Under the pieces are notes generated by a model. The model was given only the letters and a program-made list of their open reading frames with translations. It had not been told where the DNA came from and did no database searches. Positions 22,057 through 33,598 of a stretch of DNA of 64,000 nucleotides are shown piece after piece. The first letter of the stretch is position 1. Each line of letters begins with the position of its first letter. A program made the position numbers and the translations under genes. Source of the DNA: Trichobilharzia regenti (lineage: Eukaryota; Platyhelminthes; Trematoda; Strigeidida; Schistosomatidae); contig OX235267.1 of the NCBI GenBank assembly GCA_944472135.2, forward strand, positions 22,613,452 through 22,677,451, in the 5' to 3' direction.

Positions 22057-22112
22057 CTGAAAAATAGCATAGGAAGATAAAAGGAGAAACTTAAACAAAG
22101 TATTATTCCCAT
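22057..22112 (-). other. Possible alternative N-terminus or 5' UTR acceptor of the serpin
   Basis: The exon 1 frame stays open upstream to an ATG at 22112, giving a hydrophobic leader starting MGIILCLSFSFYLPMLFF, which resembles a signal peptide. The same stretch contains CTATTTTTCAG (acceptor at 22057-22059), which would instead remove it as a 5' UTR intron or spliced-leader site. The sequence does not decide between them. Confidence 0.35.
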
Positions 22113-22864
22113 TCGTAGGCATAAATGCACAGTAATTATTGTACACAGAAAATATATATTCTCATATATGAATGGGACAGTAATGTTATCAAAAGAATGT
22201 GTTTAAAATAACAGTCAGTTTGTGTTTTCTATCGTCCTCCAGTGAGTCCCCCTAACTATAACACATTGAGCTACCGATTCACAACACAGGGTGAAAATTC
22301 TTTCAGACCAATAAATGTGTTCTTGCTTATGAGGATATAGTTCAAACTGCCGTCATCTGCAAACCACAACTATGCCCTTTATAGAAATCCCCTAAGAACC
22401 ACTCGGTTTTCAAAAGTTGCTTGGGAAGCCATTTCGCTGCATGGAAAAATGAATTCGTCCAGTTGCTAATTTAAATTATAGGTGAATTTGGGTTTCCAGC
22501 ATTCTTTTACTGTTATTTGAATGAGTATATATACTCAATTGAATACAGCAAACTGTTGGTAACAGTTCTTACTAAGAGAATGCTGTTACAAAACTCCAGA
22601 TACGTAACTCAGATTCGTGAACACCGCCACCGTAATTTCCTTGACTAGTTTAGTAACACACATGGTGTTTCTGATCAAAATAACAACTCTATTGTCTGCA
22701 ACAGTCACACTCACCAAGTGAAATTACTGGATTGAATTACCGCGATTTTTGGGTGAGTATATAGGTCATCCTAACAACGACGCGGTTAACTTAGGTTCTT
22801 GGTTCAAGTACTGACTATCTTAAATTCTGTCTTGATATATGCTGTCCAAAACAGATAATTTTCA
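22113..22864. promoter_or_regulatory. Upstream region of the serpin, probably containing its promoter
   Basis: Intergenic between the serpin 5' end and the truncated LINE. AT-rich; no specific motif can be defended. The promoter assignment is by position only. Confidence 0.25.
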
Positions 22865-25425
22865 AAAGAATGGATCGTTTTTCTTCCCCTCATCTCAAAA
22901 AACTTCGTAGAGAAAAAGAGAAGCTGTACAAGACAAAGAATAAATCTGGTCTTAAGAAGATAAACACCCAAATTAAATCTGAAATCAAGAGACTAAACAA
23001 CATTTATAATCAAACAATACTATCTTGTAAAACATCAGAAAACATATGGAAACTTTTTAGAGAAATTACTGGTTGTGGTAAGCATAATAATTTTGCCTCT
23101 TCTATTGATGTAAACACTCTCAATAGATCTTTCATCCGCCCTCCAAATGTCCTTTCTGCCTTCAATTTAACTAATAACACGACCAGTGACTTTCATCGTT
23201 TCAATACTTCTGATGTTCTTAAATGTTTGAAATCTCTTAAACCTTCCCAGAGTCTAGGCCCTGATGGTATACCTGCCATTGTTTTAAAGAAATGTGCTGA
23301 TATTTTAAGTAACCCACTTACAAGCATTCTCAATACTTCTTTTTCTAATAATAATGTACCTTCTCTGTGGAAAGATATTAAAATCATCCCTGTACCCAAG
23401 TCTGGTTCTGGAGATAGTGTTAAGTTTAGACCAATTGCCATTACCTCTCCTTTCTTGAAACTGATGGAGAAATTACTTTTACAAAAACTCATTCCCTCCC
23501 TAAGCTTCTCAAATGATCCAAAGCAGTTTGCTTACAAACAGGGTAGAAGTACTTTGGATGCTGCTGCTGTGTTTCATCACAACATTGTATCCTCCTTAGA
23601 CAAAGGGGCCAAGTATGTCCGTTGTACTTTCCTTGATTACACATCTGCTTTTGACTCTGTACCTAGAGGCCTTTTGTTAAACAAGCTTAGCCTTACACAA
23701 ACTGAGTCCTGGGCTATCAACTGGCTGCACTCTTACTTCTCCAATAGGATGCAGTACACGGTATATAATGGTGTAGCTTCCTCTCCTTTGCTTACTGAAG
23801 CTGGTGTTCCTCAGGGTGCTGTTCTCTCGCCGTTTCTCTTTTCCTTCTTCTTACATGACTTACCTCTCTCAGACGAAATCAACTTCGTCAAATATGCAGA
23901 TGACCTGACTGTTTCGCTTCCCGTTAAGTCTCAGTCAGACTGCTTCAAATTAAATAGCTTCCTGTCGGACATCAGTCAGTGGTCTAAAATAAATGGCCTA
24001 ACGCTGAATCCCTCAAAATGCCAGACTGTCGACTTCTCCTTTAGGCATAAACGAGATCTACAAACACTAGTAAGCACTCATGATGTCTGTAGAATCGAGG
24101 GGACTATAATTGAAACAAAGTCTAATGCAAAATACCTCGGATTAGTTATATCTTCCGACCTTACTTGGTCATCTCATATCCAAATGATTTCCAAGAAAGT
24201 GTTTCGTCTAACCTACTACATTAAGAAACTCAGACTAACTGGAGTCCCTCAACCTCTGCTTACACAATTTGTCAACTCTCGTATCCTACCTATTCTACTT
24301 TACTGTTCCCCGTTAGTCTTTCCTGGGTTACTGAAAAAGGATTATACCATCCTGAGAAGGATGTTGAAGGTAGTTAGCAGGACTAGCGGTGTAAAACTCA
24401 GTCAGCTCGTCACAACATTAGTGGATAAGCATCTGAATACATGTGAGAAATGGTCTAAAACCATACTCTCTGACCCCCAACACCCCCTCTATTCCCAACT
24501 TTCTCCCTGCATCTCATCAGGTAGAACCAGAAATCAGTATAAAATAATATATGCTCGCACAACCAAGTATAGGAACTCAACGATACCATATTTGGCCCGT
24601 GTTCTAAGTGACAGAGACAATGTTAGGCGTGAAACCTATGACTTGCTTTGTTGTTAATAACATAATTTTGGCCCTTGTTTTTTCCCCCTTGCACTCTCTT
24701 ATTTGTACTTTATAGTGAACAACCTTCTTAAACATACTTAGCTGCTTAAAATTATTATCATTGGCTTACATTTTTATTCTTTATTCTATTCCTTCTTTGT
24801 ACATCTACTGGGTCCGACTATATTATCACTATGATTATTAAAAATTGTCCCGTCTTTAACCATCATGTAACATTAGTTTTGTGGTTGTTCTTTGTTCGGC
24901 ACTATTTAACTGACAATCTTGTTTGTTATTGCCACTATCACCATCTTAAAAATTTTGTATCATGCATGATTCCTCACACTGCCACTACAAACAACCGCAT
25001 TAGTACTGACAAAAAAGAAAACAAACCTGAAATGTTTATCTTATGATTGCTTAGTGTTGTTCAATCAAATTAACTGATCATCTTGGCCATAAACATTTTT
25101 TTTTAAGAACATCTCATAATTTCGCGTATGATTATAGCTGTTACTGTTCACCACGCATAAACATATCGTAGCTTCCACTAACTAATACTGAAATATTTTT
25201 TTTTCATTATTTGTGTTGATCTTCTTTTTTTTACTCAATATTTTTATTTGCAATTTTTTTTGGTTATTTCTGTTTCTTTTGTTTGGTTTTTATAATACTC
25301 CTTTTAAATGTACGATGAAATTAGATGCAATATTGTAGATATGTGCTGAAAATTCCACAATGTACCACAAGTACTGTTTCTGGAATAAAGCGAAATTGTT
25401 ATGTTATGTTATGTTATGTTATGTT
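22865..25425 (+). mobile_element. 5'-truncated CR1-type LINE with intact RT ORF
   Basis: The copy starts just before the RT linker region, so the endonuclease is lost. It carries a full RT ORF, about 740 bp of AT-rich 3' sequence and a terminal pentamer tail, (TGTTA)n at about 25399-25425. Tandem short repeats at the 3' end are typical of CR1-like elements. Confidence 0.85.
22870..24657 (+). CDS. CR1-type LINE reverse transcriptase (595 aa, open)
   Basis: Reverse transcriptase for target-primed retrotransposition. Visible in order: a basic linker (LKKLRREKEKLYKTK), LGPDGIPAIVLKKCA (finger region), FRPIAITSPFLKLMEK, FAYKQGRSTLDA (CR1/Jockey hallmark), CTFLDYTSAFDSVPR (motif A), AGVPQGAVLSPFLFSFFL (motif B), KYADDLTVS (catalytic YADD, about 23892-23903), LNPSKCQTVDF, YLGLVIS and the thumb region. 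No stop or frameshift in 595 codons, which suggests a fairly recent insertion. The first Met is arbitrary because the copy is 5'-truncated. A similar but broken copy lies at 40620-41040. Confidence 0.9.
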   Translation: MDRFSSPHLKKLRREKEKLYKTKNKSGLKKINTQIKSEIKRLNNIYNQTILSCKTSENIWKLFREITGCGKHNNFASSIDVNTLNRSFIRPPNVLSAFNLTNNTTSDFHRFNTSDVLKCLKSLKPSQSLGPDGIPAIVLKKCADILSNPLTSILNTSFSNNNVPSLWKDIKIIPVPKSGSGDSVKFRPIAITSPFLKLMEKLLLQKLIPSLSFSNDPKQFAYKQGRSTLDAAAVFHHNIVSSLDKGAKYVRCTFLDYTSAFDSVPRGLLLNKLSLTQTESWAINWLHSYFSNRMQYTVYNGVASSPLLTEAGVPQGAVLSPFLFSFFLHDLPLSDEINFVKYADDLTVSLPVKSQSDCFKLNSFLSDISQWSKINGLTLNPSKCQTVDFSFRHKRDLQTLVSTHDVCRIEGTIIETKSNAKYLGLVISSDLTWSSHIQMISKKVFRLTYYIKKLRLTGVPQPLLTQFVNSRILPILLYCSPLVFPGLLKKDYTILRRMLKVVSRTSGVKLSQLVTTLVDKHLNTCEKWSKTILSDPQHPLYSQLSPCISSGRTRNQYKIIYARTTKYRNSTIPYLARVLSDRDNVRRETYDLLCC

Positions 25426-25431
25426 ACTGAC

Positions 25432-28015
25432 GGCAGCCTGTAGACGGCCGTAATTTTGAGTGACCGCGAATGAGATAAACAAGCGATTTGCTCGCTCTTG
25501 ATTGGCCAGTTTGTCATTCTAGTTGAGGTAATTTCAAACATCATTTTGCTGCTTGGTTAAGTACTGAATTTCCGGGATCGTTTTATCAAATTTGAGAGAT
25601 AACTGACAACACAAACTATTACAGCTCAGGAAAGAAATGATATACCAGTGGATTTATTTGCTGAATTCAACGAATTCATGCCAAATTAAGATCTAAGGAC
25701 TTCTTAGAGGTGTGAAGAATGCAAACAATGTTCTGAAGAAGTAATAACTTCACGCAACTTCAATTATTGCTTGACCATTATTTTCAGAGATCCTTAAATA
25801 AGTATGATATACACAGTGGTCTGGCTAATCATGATCAAAATGGCATGGTTCATGCAGCATATACATATACTCATGTATATGTAGGTAAACCTAGATAAAC
25901 TGTGTTCTTGTCACGAAAATCGGAAAGCAGGTATCAGATGTCTCAGTAAGCAGTGTATTACATGTAAGTTACATGTTTTTATTTGACACAAGCTGGATCT
26001 TCACTCACTTTCAGAATTAATCTTGAATTCAGTTGGAATAAGCTTGTTGAGCACGTCAGTATTGAGAGAATACAGTGAAAGTAAGTAAACACATGCTTCT
26101 TAAGATTAAGTGATACATTTATTTGACATGATTGTATAATTATTAGTTGTCTATCTAAGTTATTGATGAATTCGTTGCGATGATAATACCTATTATTGTT
26201 TTTATAGTCACTATGAACATGAATGTCATTATTATTGCTGTCAATACCTATTATTTGTCATAAAGTGGTTGTCATTTTTGCTAAAATATTTGTACAAGCT
26301 TTGAAAACTACTGCGTAACTTGTTGTTAGATAATTTTATCATTTCATGATGCTTCAATGGACCTACTGGATATCGACCAGCGATAGGTTGCAAAGTCCCT
26401 TAAGTTTAGTGAAAACTATTGGGCTACTTATATGTACATATATATATTTGTTTGTAAAGTGATTACTTGTAAATGCTTATCAGGAAAAATTTTTTATTCA
26501 GATCATGCATGTAATACCCAAGTTAATTATGCTTTTCTTAAACCTTTTCAGACTTATGGAAAAACATATATGTGCCGTGTTCTCAGATGGAACTTACTGA
26601 CGGTAACAAAGGACTACTCATCTGAATTGTCTGTACATTTGAAATCTGATTTTTGTTTAATAAACAATTTTTCAATGAATCTGTCTTCCTTCTGTTGTAA
26701 TGCGATTGTGTTCCAGTAACATAAGTAACTCGTGCTAAGTTAGGAGTTGAGGGTAAACTGTTAGGAGTAAATGCGGTGTCTGGAAAACTTTTGTTTACGT
26801 GGTTATAGGAGCAGATAGCAACGCATCGTGTTCCGTGGGTGAGAGCCCTAGGCATTCTGTTTTTAATTATTACGATAACCGTAGTTGCACTGAATTATAC
26901 ATCTAACAGCATAGGTATAGTCTCTCCTTATGTTACATTGCGACATGCAGAAATCACAAGCAAACTATCACAGGTAAATTTATTCTCACTTTGTGACTAT
27001 GAATCGGGAATCAGTTTACGTATTCTGCTATGACGATATATAACTCGAAACGCTTTATAATCGCAACACCTTCTCTACGGTTTAGACATATTTACTTTAT
27101 CTGACCACAACATAATCTTTTACCAATAGACTTTTCCAAATATCTGCTCCTACTTAGTATTTCAAAGATAGCCGCATATACTCTATACCTCACATATTAC
27201 GCAAAGGCTAATATTCGGTCTTATCAAGTAGAATAAACAAACGATTAACGAGGAATACATTTATTAATGAATTAACATGTAATACAAAATCGACAACAGT
27301 GCAGGTATCTTTTTCTTTATCAACGAAATCCTTGAAATTCCCGAAAGTAGATATTATCTGAAAAAGGACATAAGATATATACAGATATAGACATTGTTAT
27401 CAGTGTTGACACAATAACTAACCATTAAATATGTTTAAAATGACGAAATAATTACTTGAATTGTATATAATTATGTAAGTCCACAGTCTTCAAAAATATA
27501 AAATCCATATTGCATCTGCCTGCAAACATCAAGTTTATGCCATAAAAAAAGGAATTACTTTGCGTATATAATTTCTAAGTATTTCTGCAGATTTTTCCTA
27601 AAGAAATACATATGGAGTAGCCTTGTCAGCATTACGAAAATTAAACAAGCAAGTAAATGATATAATTACCTAAACGAGTTATCCCACCTCGTCATGTCCA
27701 TGTGTAATCCATTAAAATGCAAAGAAAATTCACGAAAAGATCATTATAACATGTTTCTTCAAGTAATTCGACGTATTTTGAACGGAAAAGTACGTTTTTC
27801 CATAAAACTGCAAACTGCCTGTAAGCTACGGCCGGATAAGGACAACACCATTGCCTATTTCTGCTAAATACGCCGCATTTCATCAACTTTTAACTGGAAT
27901 ATATGTAAAAAAGTGTGTAAAACAACGAAAAATGACCTAACCTTGACGTCATTTCCAAAAATAACGCCAATATTCATCAGCTGATCAAATGACCTACGGC
28001 CGTCTACAGGCTGCC
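25432..28015 (-). mobile_element. TIR element without recognised transposase, copy 1 (2.58 kb)
   Basis: Perfect 21-bp terminal inverted repeats starting GGCAGCCTGTAGACGGCCGT (25432-25452 and 27995-28015). Flanks are GTTACTGAC and AGTACTGAC (7 of 9 match), suggesting a 9-bp target duplication. GG-starting TIRs with 8-9 bp duplications recall Merlin, and 9-11 bp recalls Mutator-like elements. No transposase is visible, so it is probably non-autonomous. Oriented so that its minus strand matches the plus strand of copy 2 (49217-53477). Confidence 0.8.
26583..26855 (-). other. Short conserved ORF inside TIR element copy 1
   Basis: A 90-aa frame beginning MPRALTHGTRCVAICSYNHV. Copy 2 keeps the same frame (50345-50578) with several substitutions and no indels over about 70 codons. 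No family recognised. It may be a transposase exon remnant or chance. Confidence 0.3.
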
Positions 28016-28024
28016 AGTACTGAC

Positions 28025-28522
28025 AAGCAGTTTTTTCGCAGTTAGTCCATATTACAGTACATAATTGGAAAATCTTCGAAAAAATGTATAGAAAAATAAT
28101 CTTATTCTCTGCCAAGATTCGGGAAATGAAATGAAACTGGCAAAGTTCAACAACAGCATCCCAAGGGATGCGAACGCATGAGTGACCTTCAGCCAGCCAA
28201 TCATAAAAATGAGGAATTTTTGCACTAAAAATGACGTATATTTACAAGAAGATGCATGAAAACACATTAAACGGATTATCTTTCCCAGTTACGATGAAGA
28301 GTATCAGTTGCTAAGTTGGACTAGTTTGTGTAGATTTATTCTCCAAAGTGACTGAAGATTGGCTGTTTTGTGAGTCGTTCACCTCTCTTCTCTTGCTGTG
28401 TAGCCCTCTGCAAAGCCTACGGTTAAGTTACTATGGTTTCAGTAAGAGCATTGGCGACTACATACAAGGAAAATGAGGATAGTAAAGGAGTTGAAATAAA
28501 CGACAAATCTATTCGTAAACGC
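28025..28522. other. Stretch without recognisable features
   Basis: Only short random ORFs between the TIR element and the telomere-like repeats. Confidence 0.35.
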
Positions 28523-28590
28523 AACCCTAGCCTTAATCCTGACCCTAATCCTAAATTTCACACTAGCCCTAGCCTTAATCCTAACCCTAA
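28523..28590 (-). repeat. Degenerate interstitial telomere-like repeats
   Basis: A series of CCCTAA-related units (AACCCTAG, CCTTAATCCTGACCCTAA, CTAGCCCTAGCCTTAATCCT, AACCCTAA). Schistosome telomeres are TTAGGG, read here on the minus strand. An accompanying 63-aa ORF is only the translation of the repeat. Confidence 0.8.
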
Positions 28591-28599
28591 CGAGATGTT

Positions 28600-29889
28600 A
28601 ACACATTGTCCAAACAGTAGTTAAAAGCGTTATCTGGGTGAAACTCGCTCCTTATTTGACGAATAGGGTTGATATTTTAGCTTTGATAATAACAGGCACC
28701 GTGAACCAACGACTAGCACGCGTTCAAGGTCATTTGAGCGTTTTCACTCTTGGGACGATATTCTTATACTTCGTCATGAAACTAAGCATTCAGGAAGTAA
28801 CCTGGTCGTTGGATCTCCTTTCACTGAAAGCGAAAATAAGAGATAGAACATGAAGTATCCACGCTGTTTTCGAAGCTGAGAAAGACACCGAAATCATTGA
28901 ATAAACACAAAGACACTCTACTGACGGCTGAACTTATCCGACTTGTTGGTTGAATTTTCGCTCCGTAAATTTTTTGTCAATAATTTTCAATAAAATTGTG
29001 TTACCTGTTTTCTGGCTTGGTAGGAATTCTCATTTCCTGGCTAGTTATGTTGGTCTCCGCGTCTTGTAATCTGACTGCGACACACTTTAAGCATATTGGT
29101 TGCAACGATTAGTTTTTCATTCGGAATGAGTCAAAACATCGCTGTAATGAAGAAGATGGGGTAGTTGGATGGTGTTGTCATCTACACAAACAGTTTACTT
29201 CTTGTAGAAGCTGCAGCTTTCAGCATAGTGTCATTTAATGAAAACCACGTCAAAGTGTGGCTATTTTCGTATGAAGAACAGCACTATTCGACAAAAGAAT
29301 GCTATCAGTACATGGAATCCCCTATAAATGCTGGCAGAACCTTCTTTGGGTGCAGAAGTTATCTTGTAGATGTGTCGTTCACTGTATGTGTGTTTGGACA
29401 GGAACTGTGATAAGTTGAAAGGTTTTCTCTAAATTGATTTAATATGTATTTACGCTGATTGGCGCAGTATAATATGGGTTATGTGAATTCAATGTATAAA
29501 AGAAACCTCTATTGATATTGTGCAATTGTTTACTTAGTTGACTGCTAGGCCAACAAATGTAGGTGATTGTTGCAAGTGCAGTCCATTTGAGAAGGCAATA
29601 ACTCTTTTAATTTTCCTCAGTGTTTCACTTAGTGCAATTATCCAGTGTATAGTAATAATATACACATGGTTTGTGTTGATTACGAAAATTGAATCTAGTT
29701 AGCTCTATTATTATTAATCTACAGTCTGACACTGTAAACTTAATACTGCAGTGTTTTTGATCACCAATAGTGATGAATTTCTTCTGAAATTTCTATTTAC
29801 CTGAAAAAGTACAGATGCAGTATCACGATTGCATGTCTAGGTTGCATCATATATCATTGTTATCCTCATCAACACAACAGGTCTGTGTA
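28600..29889. other. Stretch without recognisable features
   Basis: No coding signal or repeat I can support. The 81-aa ORF at 29165-29410 matches nothing recognised. Confidence 0.4.
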
Positions 29890-29905
29890 TCTTAGAATAT
29901 TTTAA

Positions 29906-31684
29906 GTGCGATCCGCTAAACTCCCACCTTCTCAAAAGAATCTCCGTCGAATAACTAAATCTCACATCGAATCGTCATACCAGTATATCTCCGAATTGAA
30001 ATCTCGTCTGGCTACCTATGATACCCTACTAAGTGAGCTTAATATTATCTGCTGGCTTAAATTCATGAACTTTATCAAAGAGCTACAATCAAAAACATCC
30101 GAGGATTATGAAACTCAGCTGACAAAAGCGTTGGTGAATGAGAAGCTAATTGAAGAATTCCCAGAAGCACCTGAACGCTACGTTTGTAACCTATCAAAAT
30201 TACAATAAAACAAAATCGAATTAGAAGCCTTATCTCTAGGATTCAAGTTTCACGTCCCCAAGAAGCACATCAGTCATACAGACACAGAAGCACAATTCGA
30301 GCACTTATACCATCAACTCTACGACCTGAAGCCCTTAGACGAAGACAAAAGAGGATGGCTAAAGTCTAAACTTGTTGATATTGCTAACCGATACCACATA
30401 TCACCAATGGAGAAGCAGAAGATGCTGACCGAAGAGCATAGAAAAGCTCTGAAGAAACTATATGAAAACGATGAAATCGTCATATTTAGACCTGACAAAG
30501 GCTCTGGGGTTGTTATAGTGAACAAAACTGATTATATACATAAAATGATGACAATTCTAAACGACAAAGAAAAATTCTAAGTAGACAACAAAAAAGATGC
30601 CAAAACGTCATTTGAAAATAAAGTTAATAAATGTCTGAAAGAACTTCTAATGAAGAAACTAATCAACAGCGAAACATATAATAAACTGAAGTCAAAAGGT
30701 TGACGCCTGCCGTCTATGTACGGCTTACCAAAAATTCATAAAGCAAATGTGCCATTAAGACCGATCCTGTCAATGATTGACTCACCATGTCACAAGCTAG
30801 CTCGATGGTTAGCTGATTCTATAGAGCCCATTCGAATTAAATTTGCAACCCACAGCCTGAAGGATAGTTATCAATTTTTTAAGGAAGTTGACAATATTGA
30901 CATATCAGACAAACTCATGGTATCGTATGACGTGACCTCCTTGTTTACAAATTTACCACTGATGGAAACAATTGATATAATTTGTAAACAAACGGATCTA
31001 CTACCATTACCGGAAACAGAGATGAAGCGACTTCTACTGCTCTGCACAAAAGATATACAATTCAAATTCAACAATCAACTTTACCGACAAACCGATGGGG
31101 TCGCGATGGGTTCGCCTCTGGGACCTATCCTGGCTGATATCTTCATGGGCTACCTTGAGCAAATACAACTAAGTTCTGCTATCAATGGAACTACCTACTA
31201 TCGCCGATATGTTGACGACACATTTGTTGTTTGCGACGATATGGATCACGAATCGGCACTATATGATCGCCTAAATGAGATACTACCAAATATCAAATTC
31301 ACCATGGAATATGAACATAATAGTGAGTTCAATTTCCTGGATCTAAATGTAAAAAGAACAAACGAAGGCACGGTCGAAAAGTCCATCTATAGAAAAGAAA
31401 CCTGGACTGGACAATATCTTCACTATAACAGCGTTTGTCCCATAAGCTATAAACGTGAATTAGTGAGGACTTTGTATGACAGAGCCAGGAAGCTATGTTC
31501 ACCAAACAGGGTCGAAGAAGAATTAGTTTTCGTCGAGAAATGCCTAAGGGAAAATGGATACCCTAAGGGATTTATTCAGATGTACAGCAGAGAAAAAGAT
31601 GAGAAAGAAAAGCATCCAACTGTAGAAAAGAAAAAAGTTTATATGTCTACCATACAAAGGAGATGCAGTGTCACAAAAGACTGA
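29906..31684 (+). pseudogene. Penelope-like RT domain with three premature stops
   Basis: One frame throughout. The N-terminal part includes KALKKLYENDEIVIFRPDKG and SGVVIVNKTDY. The RT part from 30716 is clean and contains YGLPKIHK, LRPILSMIDSP, SYDVTSLFTNLPL (motif A), TDGVAMGSPLGPILADIFM (motif B), YYRRYVDDTFVV (catalytic YVDD) and FNFLDLNVKR. Penelope-like RTs are related to telomerase RT. The stops exclude a functional full-length product, though the 322-aa RT core is open. Confidence 0.9.
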
Positions 31685-32120
31685 CAAAAGACTGAAAGGT
31701 GCAATAAACAGAAGCTTCCCAGCAGCAAAACTCATAACAGTATACAGCACCACTCCTTCTTTAATCCATTCAAAACTGGATAAATACCCTGCTGATGTCA
31801 CCTCCAACTGCGTTTATGAATTCACGTGCACTTGCGGGAGCAAGTACATTGGAAGGACAGAAAGAAGAGCTTCTATCCGGTTTTCTGAACATATTCCCAA
31901 AAACCTGTGCCTGAAAGGAAGCAGATATTCCCAGAGTGCAATTACCAGACACATTATTGATACCGGACATCTCGTAGAGATTTCTAAGTCCTTCAAAATA
32001 TTAAACAGACAAAGGACAGCAAAATTACTACGATTCGCCGAAGCAATCGCAATCAAAAGACTTAAACCAGACTTATGCATACAGAAAAAGAGTGTGATTA
32101 ACCTCTTACTCCCTTGGTAA
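31668..32120 (+). pseudogene. GIY-YIG endonuclease C-terminal domain of the same Penelope-like element
   Basis: Frameshifted relative to the RT by an A-run. Reads AINRSFPAAKLITVYST, then CVYEFTCTCGSKYIGRTERR (GIY-YIG core with Cys pair), RFSEHIPK, ITRHIIDTGH, RFAEAIAIKRLKPDLCIQKK and NLLLPW. All motifs of the endonuclease are present in an open frame. Confidence 0.9.
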
Positions 32121-32236
32121 CAGAAATTTGATTTTGATTAGTCATCTCCTGGCGGTACGTTCGAAATTGGTGACATTTTTGCACGTGTTTGCTCTGAAAT
32201 TTATTTACTGCTTGTTGTCATATAATTCTTGAAATT

Positions 32237-33598
32237 ATGGTCCAAATCTCTAAAAAACGTGTTCGTAGAAACACAATTGTTTTAGATAGTGGCTCAAATT
32301 CGGTTATAACTGCATTACCGCCTGGTAATACAGTATCAACTACTAGCTCTCAAAATGGTTTGAGTGTAGATCTCACTCCTGTGATACAGGTGAAAGATTT
32401 TCTGTTAGAGAACTCTGAGTTCTGTAAACTAAACCTCCTTTTGAAAGATATGCAGAGGCAAGTAAGTGAAATTCAGAAAAAATTAGATCAGTTTGATAGT
32501 GTGTCACTGCCAATCTCAAATACCACGGAGAGCCGTTCTGATATTGGTCAGGTTAAGTGTTTGCTGGATGTAACTCAAAATAAGCTTTGGAATTTAGACC
32601 CAATAGCCTGTCTTTTAGAAAGGCATCCTAAAATATCTCCAGACAACCTAAATAAAGCTGAAAATCTGATTGACTGCTTGGCTACGGAGGTGATGAAGCG
32701 TATAACCTCTTCTCACCAAGCTATAGTTTACAACGTCCCAGATTCTCTGCCCCTGAAAACTGTAAGACACAAAATCCTGATTTGTTGCGGCATGGCTAGT
32801 GTTCCATGTGAATGCAAAAGACTTTGTAAAAAGTCTAACCAGGCTAACTATCCCATCATTTTTAAATTCAGTATTTCCCTTGATGCTAGTAAGTTTACTA
32901 AATGTCAGGATCACTTAAGACTGAATAGCAGTTATAAGTCTGTAACCGTAGCTCAGGATAAAACACCGTGTCAGCGCAGAATAATGCGTAGTAATAACCT
33001 GGTCACCTCCTCTAGCTTTGATTTACCAAATAAGGATCGTGCACAGCAACAGACACCTAGTGCTGAAACTAGCATTCAGCAAACTACACAACAACCACAC
33101 CTGCCAATGGAACTAGGAACTGATTTAGATACCAGTACCCCTGTAAATAAAGCCTCATCGAAAGATGTTAAAATGACTAGAACTTCTACAAGTTGTTCTA
33201 AGAAATTTTCCCCCAAACGTAGTAACCTCACCACGATGAACAAATTCCGCAGGATTGAGACTAATGATGGGGAAGAATACTTTGTATTCAATAAGCCTGA
33301 TGAGAGTAAGAATGCCAACAAACCATTACTTGTTACGAAATACTCCTCTCGAAACACAAGTATATCTGGAGGTGTTCCGCATGCTCCACCTTGTAGAAAG
33401 TTAGGCTCCAAGACTCCGAAAGTCTTGCAGCCAAAGCACCTTCCTTCACAATTCCCTTTAAGTTATAAAAACAACCCGAAGGTGTATACCGGTATGACGA
33501 ATAGCAGTTGGATGGGTAGACCTTTTGATGCTATGCCTTTTAACCGTCAACCAGGCCCAACCTGTACTACCCTTATATCCAGGAACACATGGTAAATT
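32237..33598 (+). CDS. CR1-type LINE ORF1 protein (452 aa)
   Basis: Open reading frame in the ORF1 position. Residues about 55-90 look amphipathic and may form a coiled coil (LKDMQRQVSEIQKKLDQF). Residues about 160-240 (AIVYNVPDSLPLKTVRHKIL, CCGMASVPCECKRLCKK, YPIIFKFSISLDASKFTK, YKSVTVAQDKTPCQRR) look like the RRM-type nucleic-acid-binding region of LINE ORF1 proteins. The C-terminal half is Ser/Thr/Pro-rich. It overlaps the next ORF by about 70 nt in another frame. RNA-binding and chaperone function is inferred from family position. Confidence 0.7.

Larger units (their letters stand above)
29890..32125 (+). mobile_element. Penelope-like element with RT and GIY-YIG endonuclease (dead)
   Basis: A nearly complete coding region for a Penelope-like protein, broken by three in-frame stops (near 30206, 30578 and 30702) and one frameshift in an A-run near 31632. 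It abuts the CR1-type element that follows. Its 3' end (LPW codons, then TTTGATTTTGATTAGTCATC) resembles the terminus at 12745-12890. Confidence 0.88.

Noticed and set aside
27692..28115. ORFs MKCGVFSRNRQWCC and NIGVIFGNDVK in TIR copy 1 as a transposase
   Set aside because: The corresponding frames in copy 2 contain early stops, and no DDE-type motif is present.
28433..28624. 63-aa ORF rich in N-P-S-L
   Set aside because: Translation of degenerate telomere-like repeats; no independent support.
29165..29410. 81-aa ORF as a small host gene
   Set aside because: No recognised family, no splice or conservation evidence, and ordinary length for chance in AT-rich DNA.
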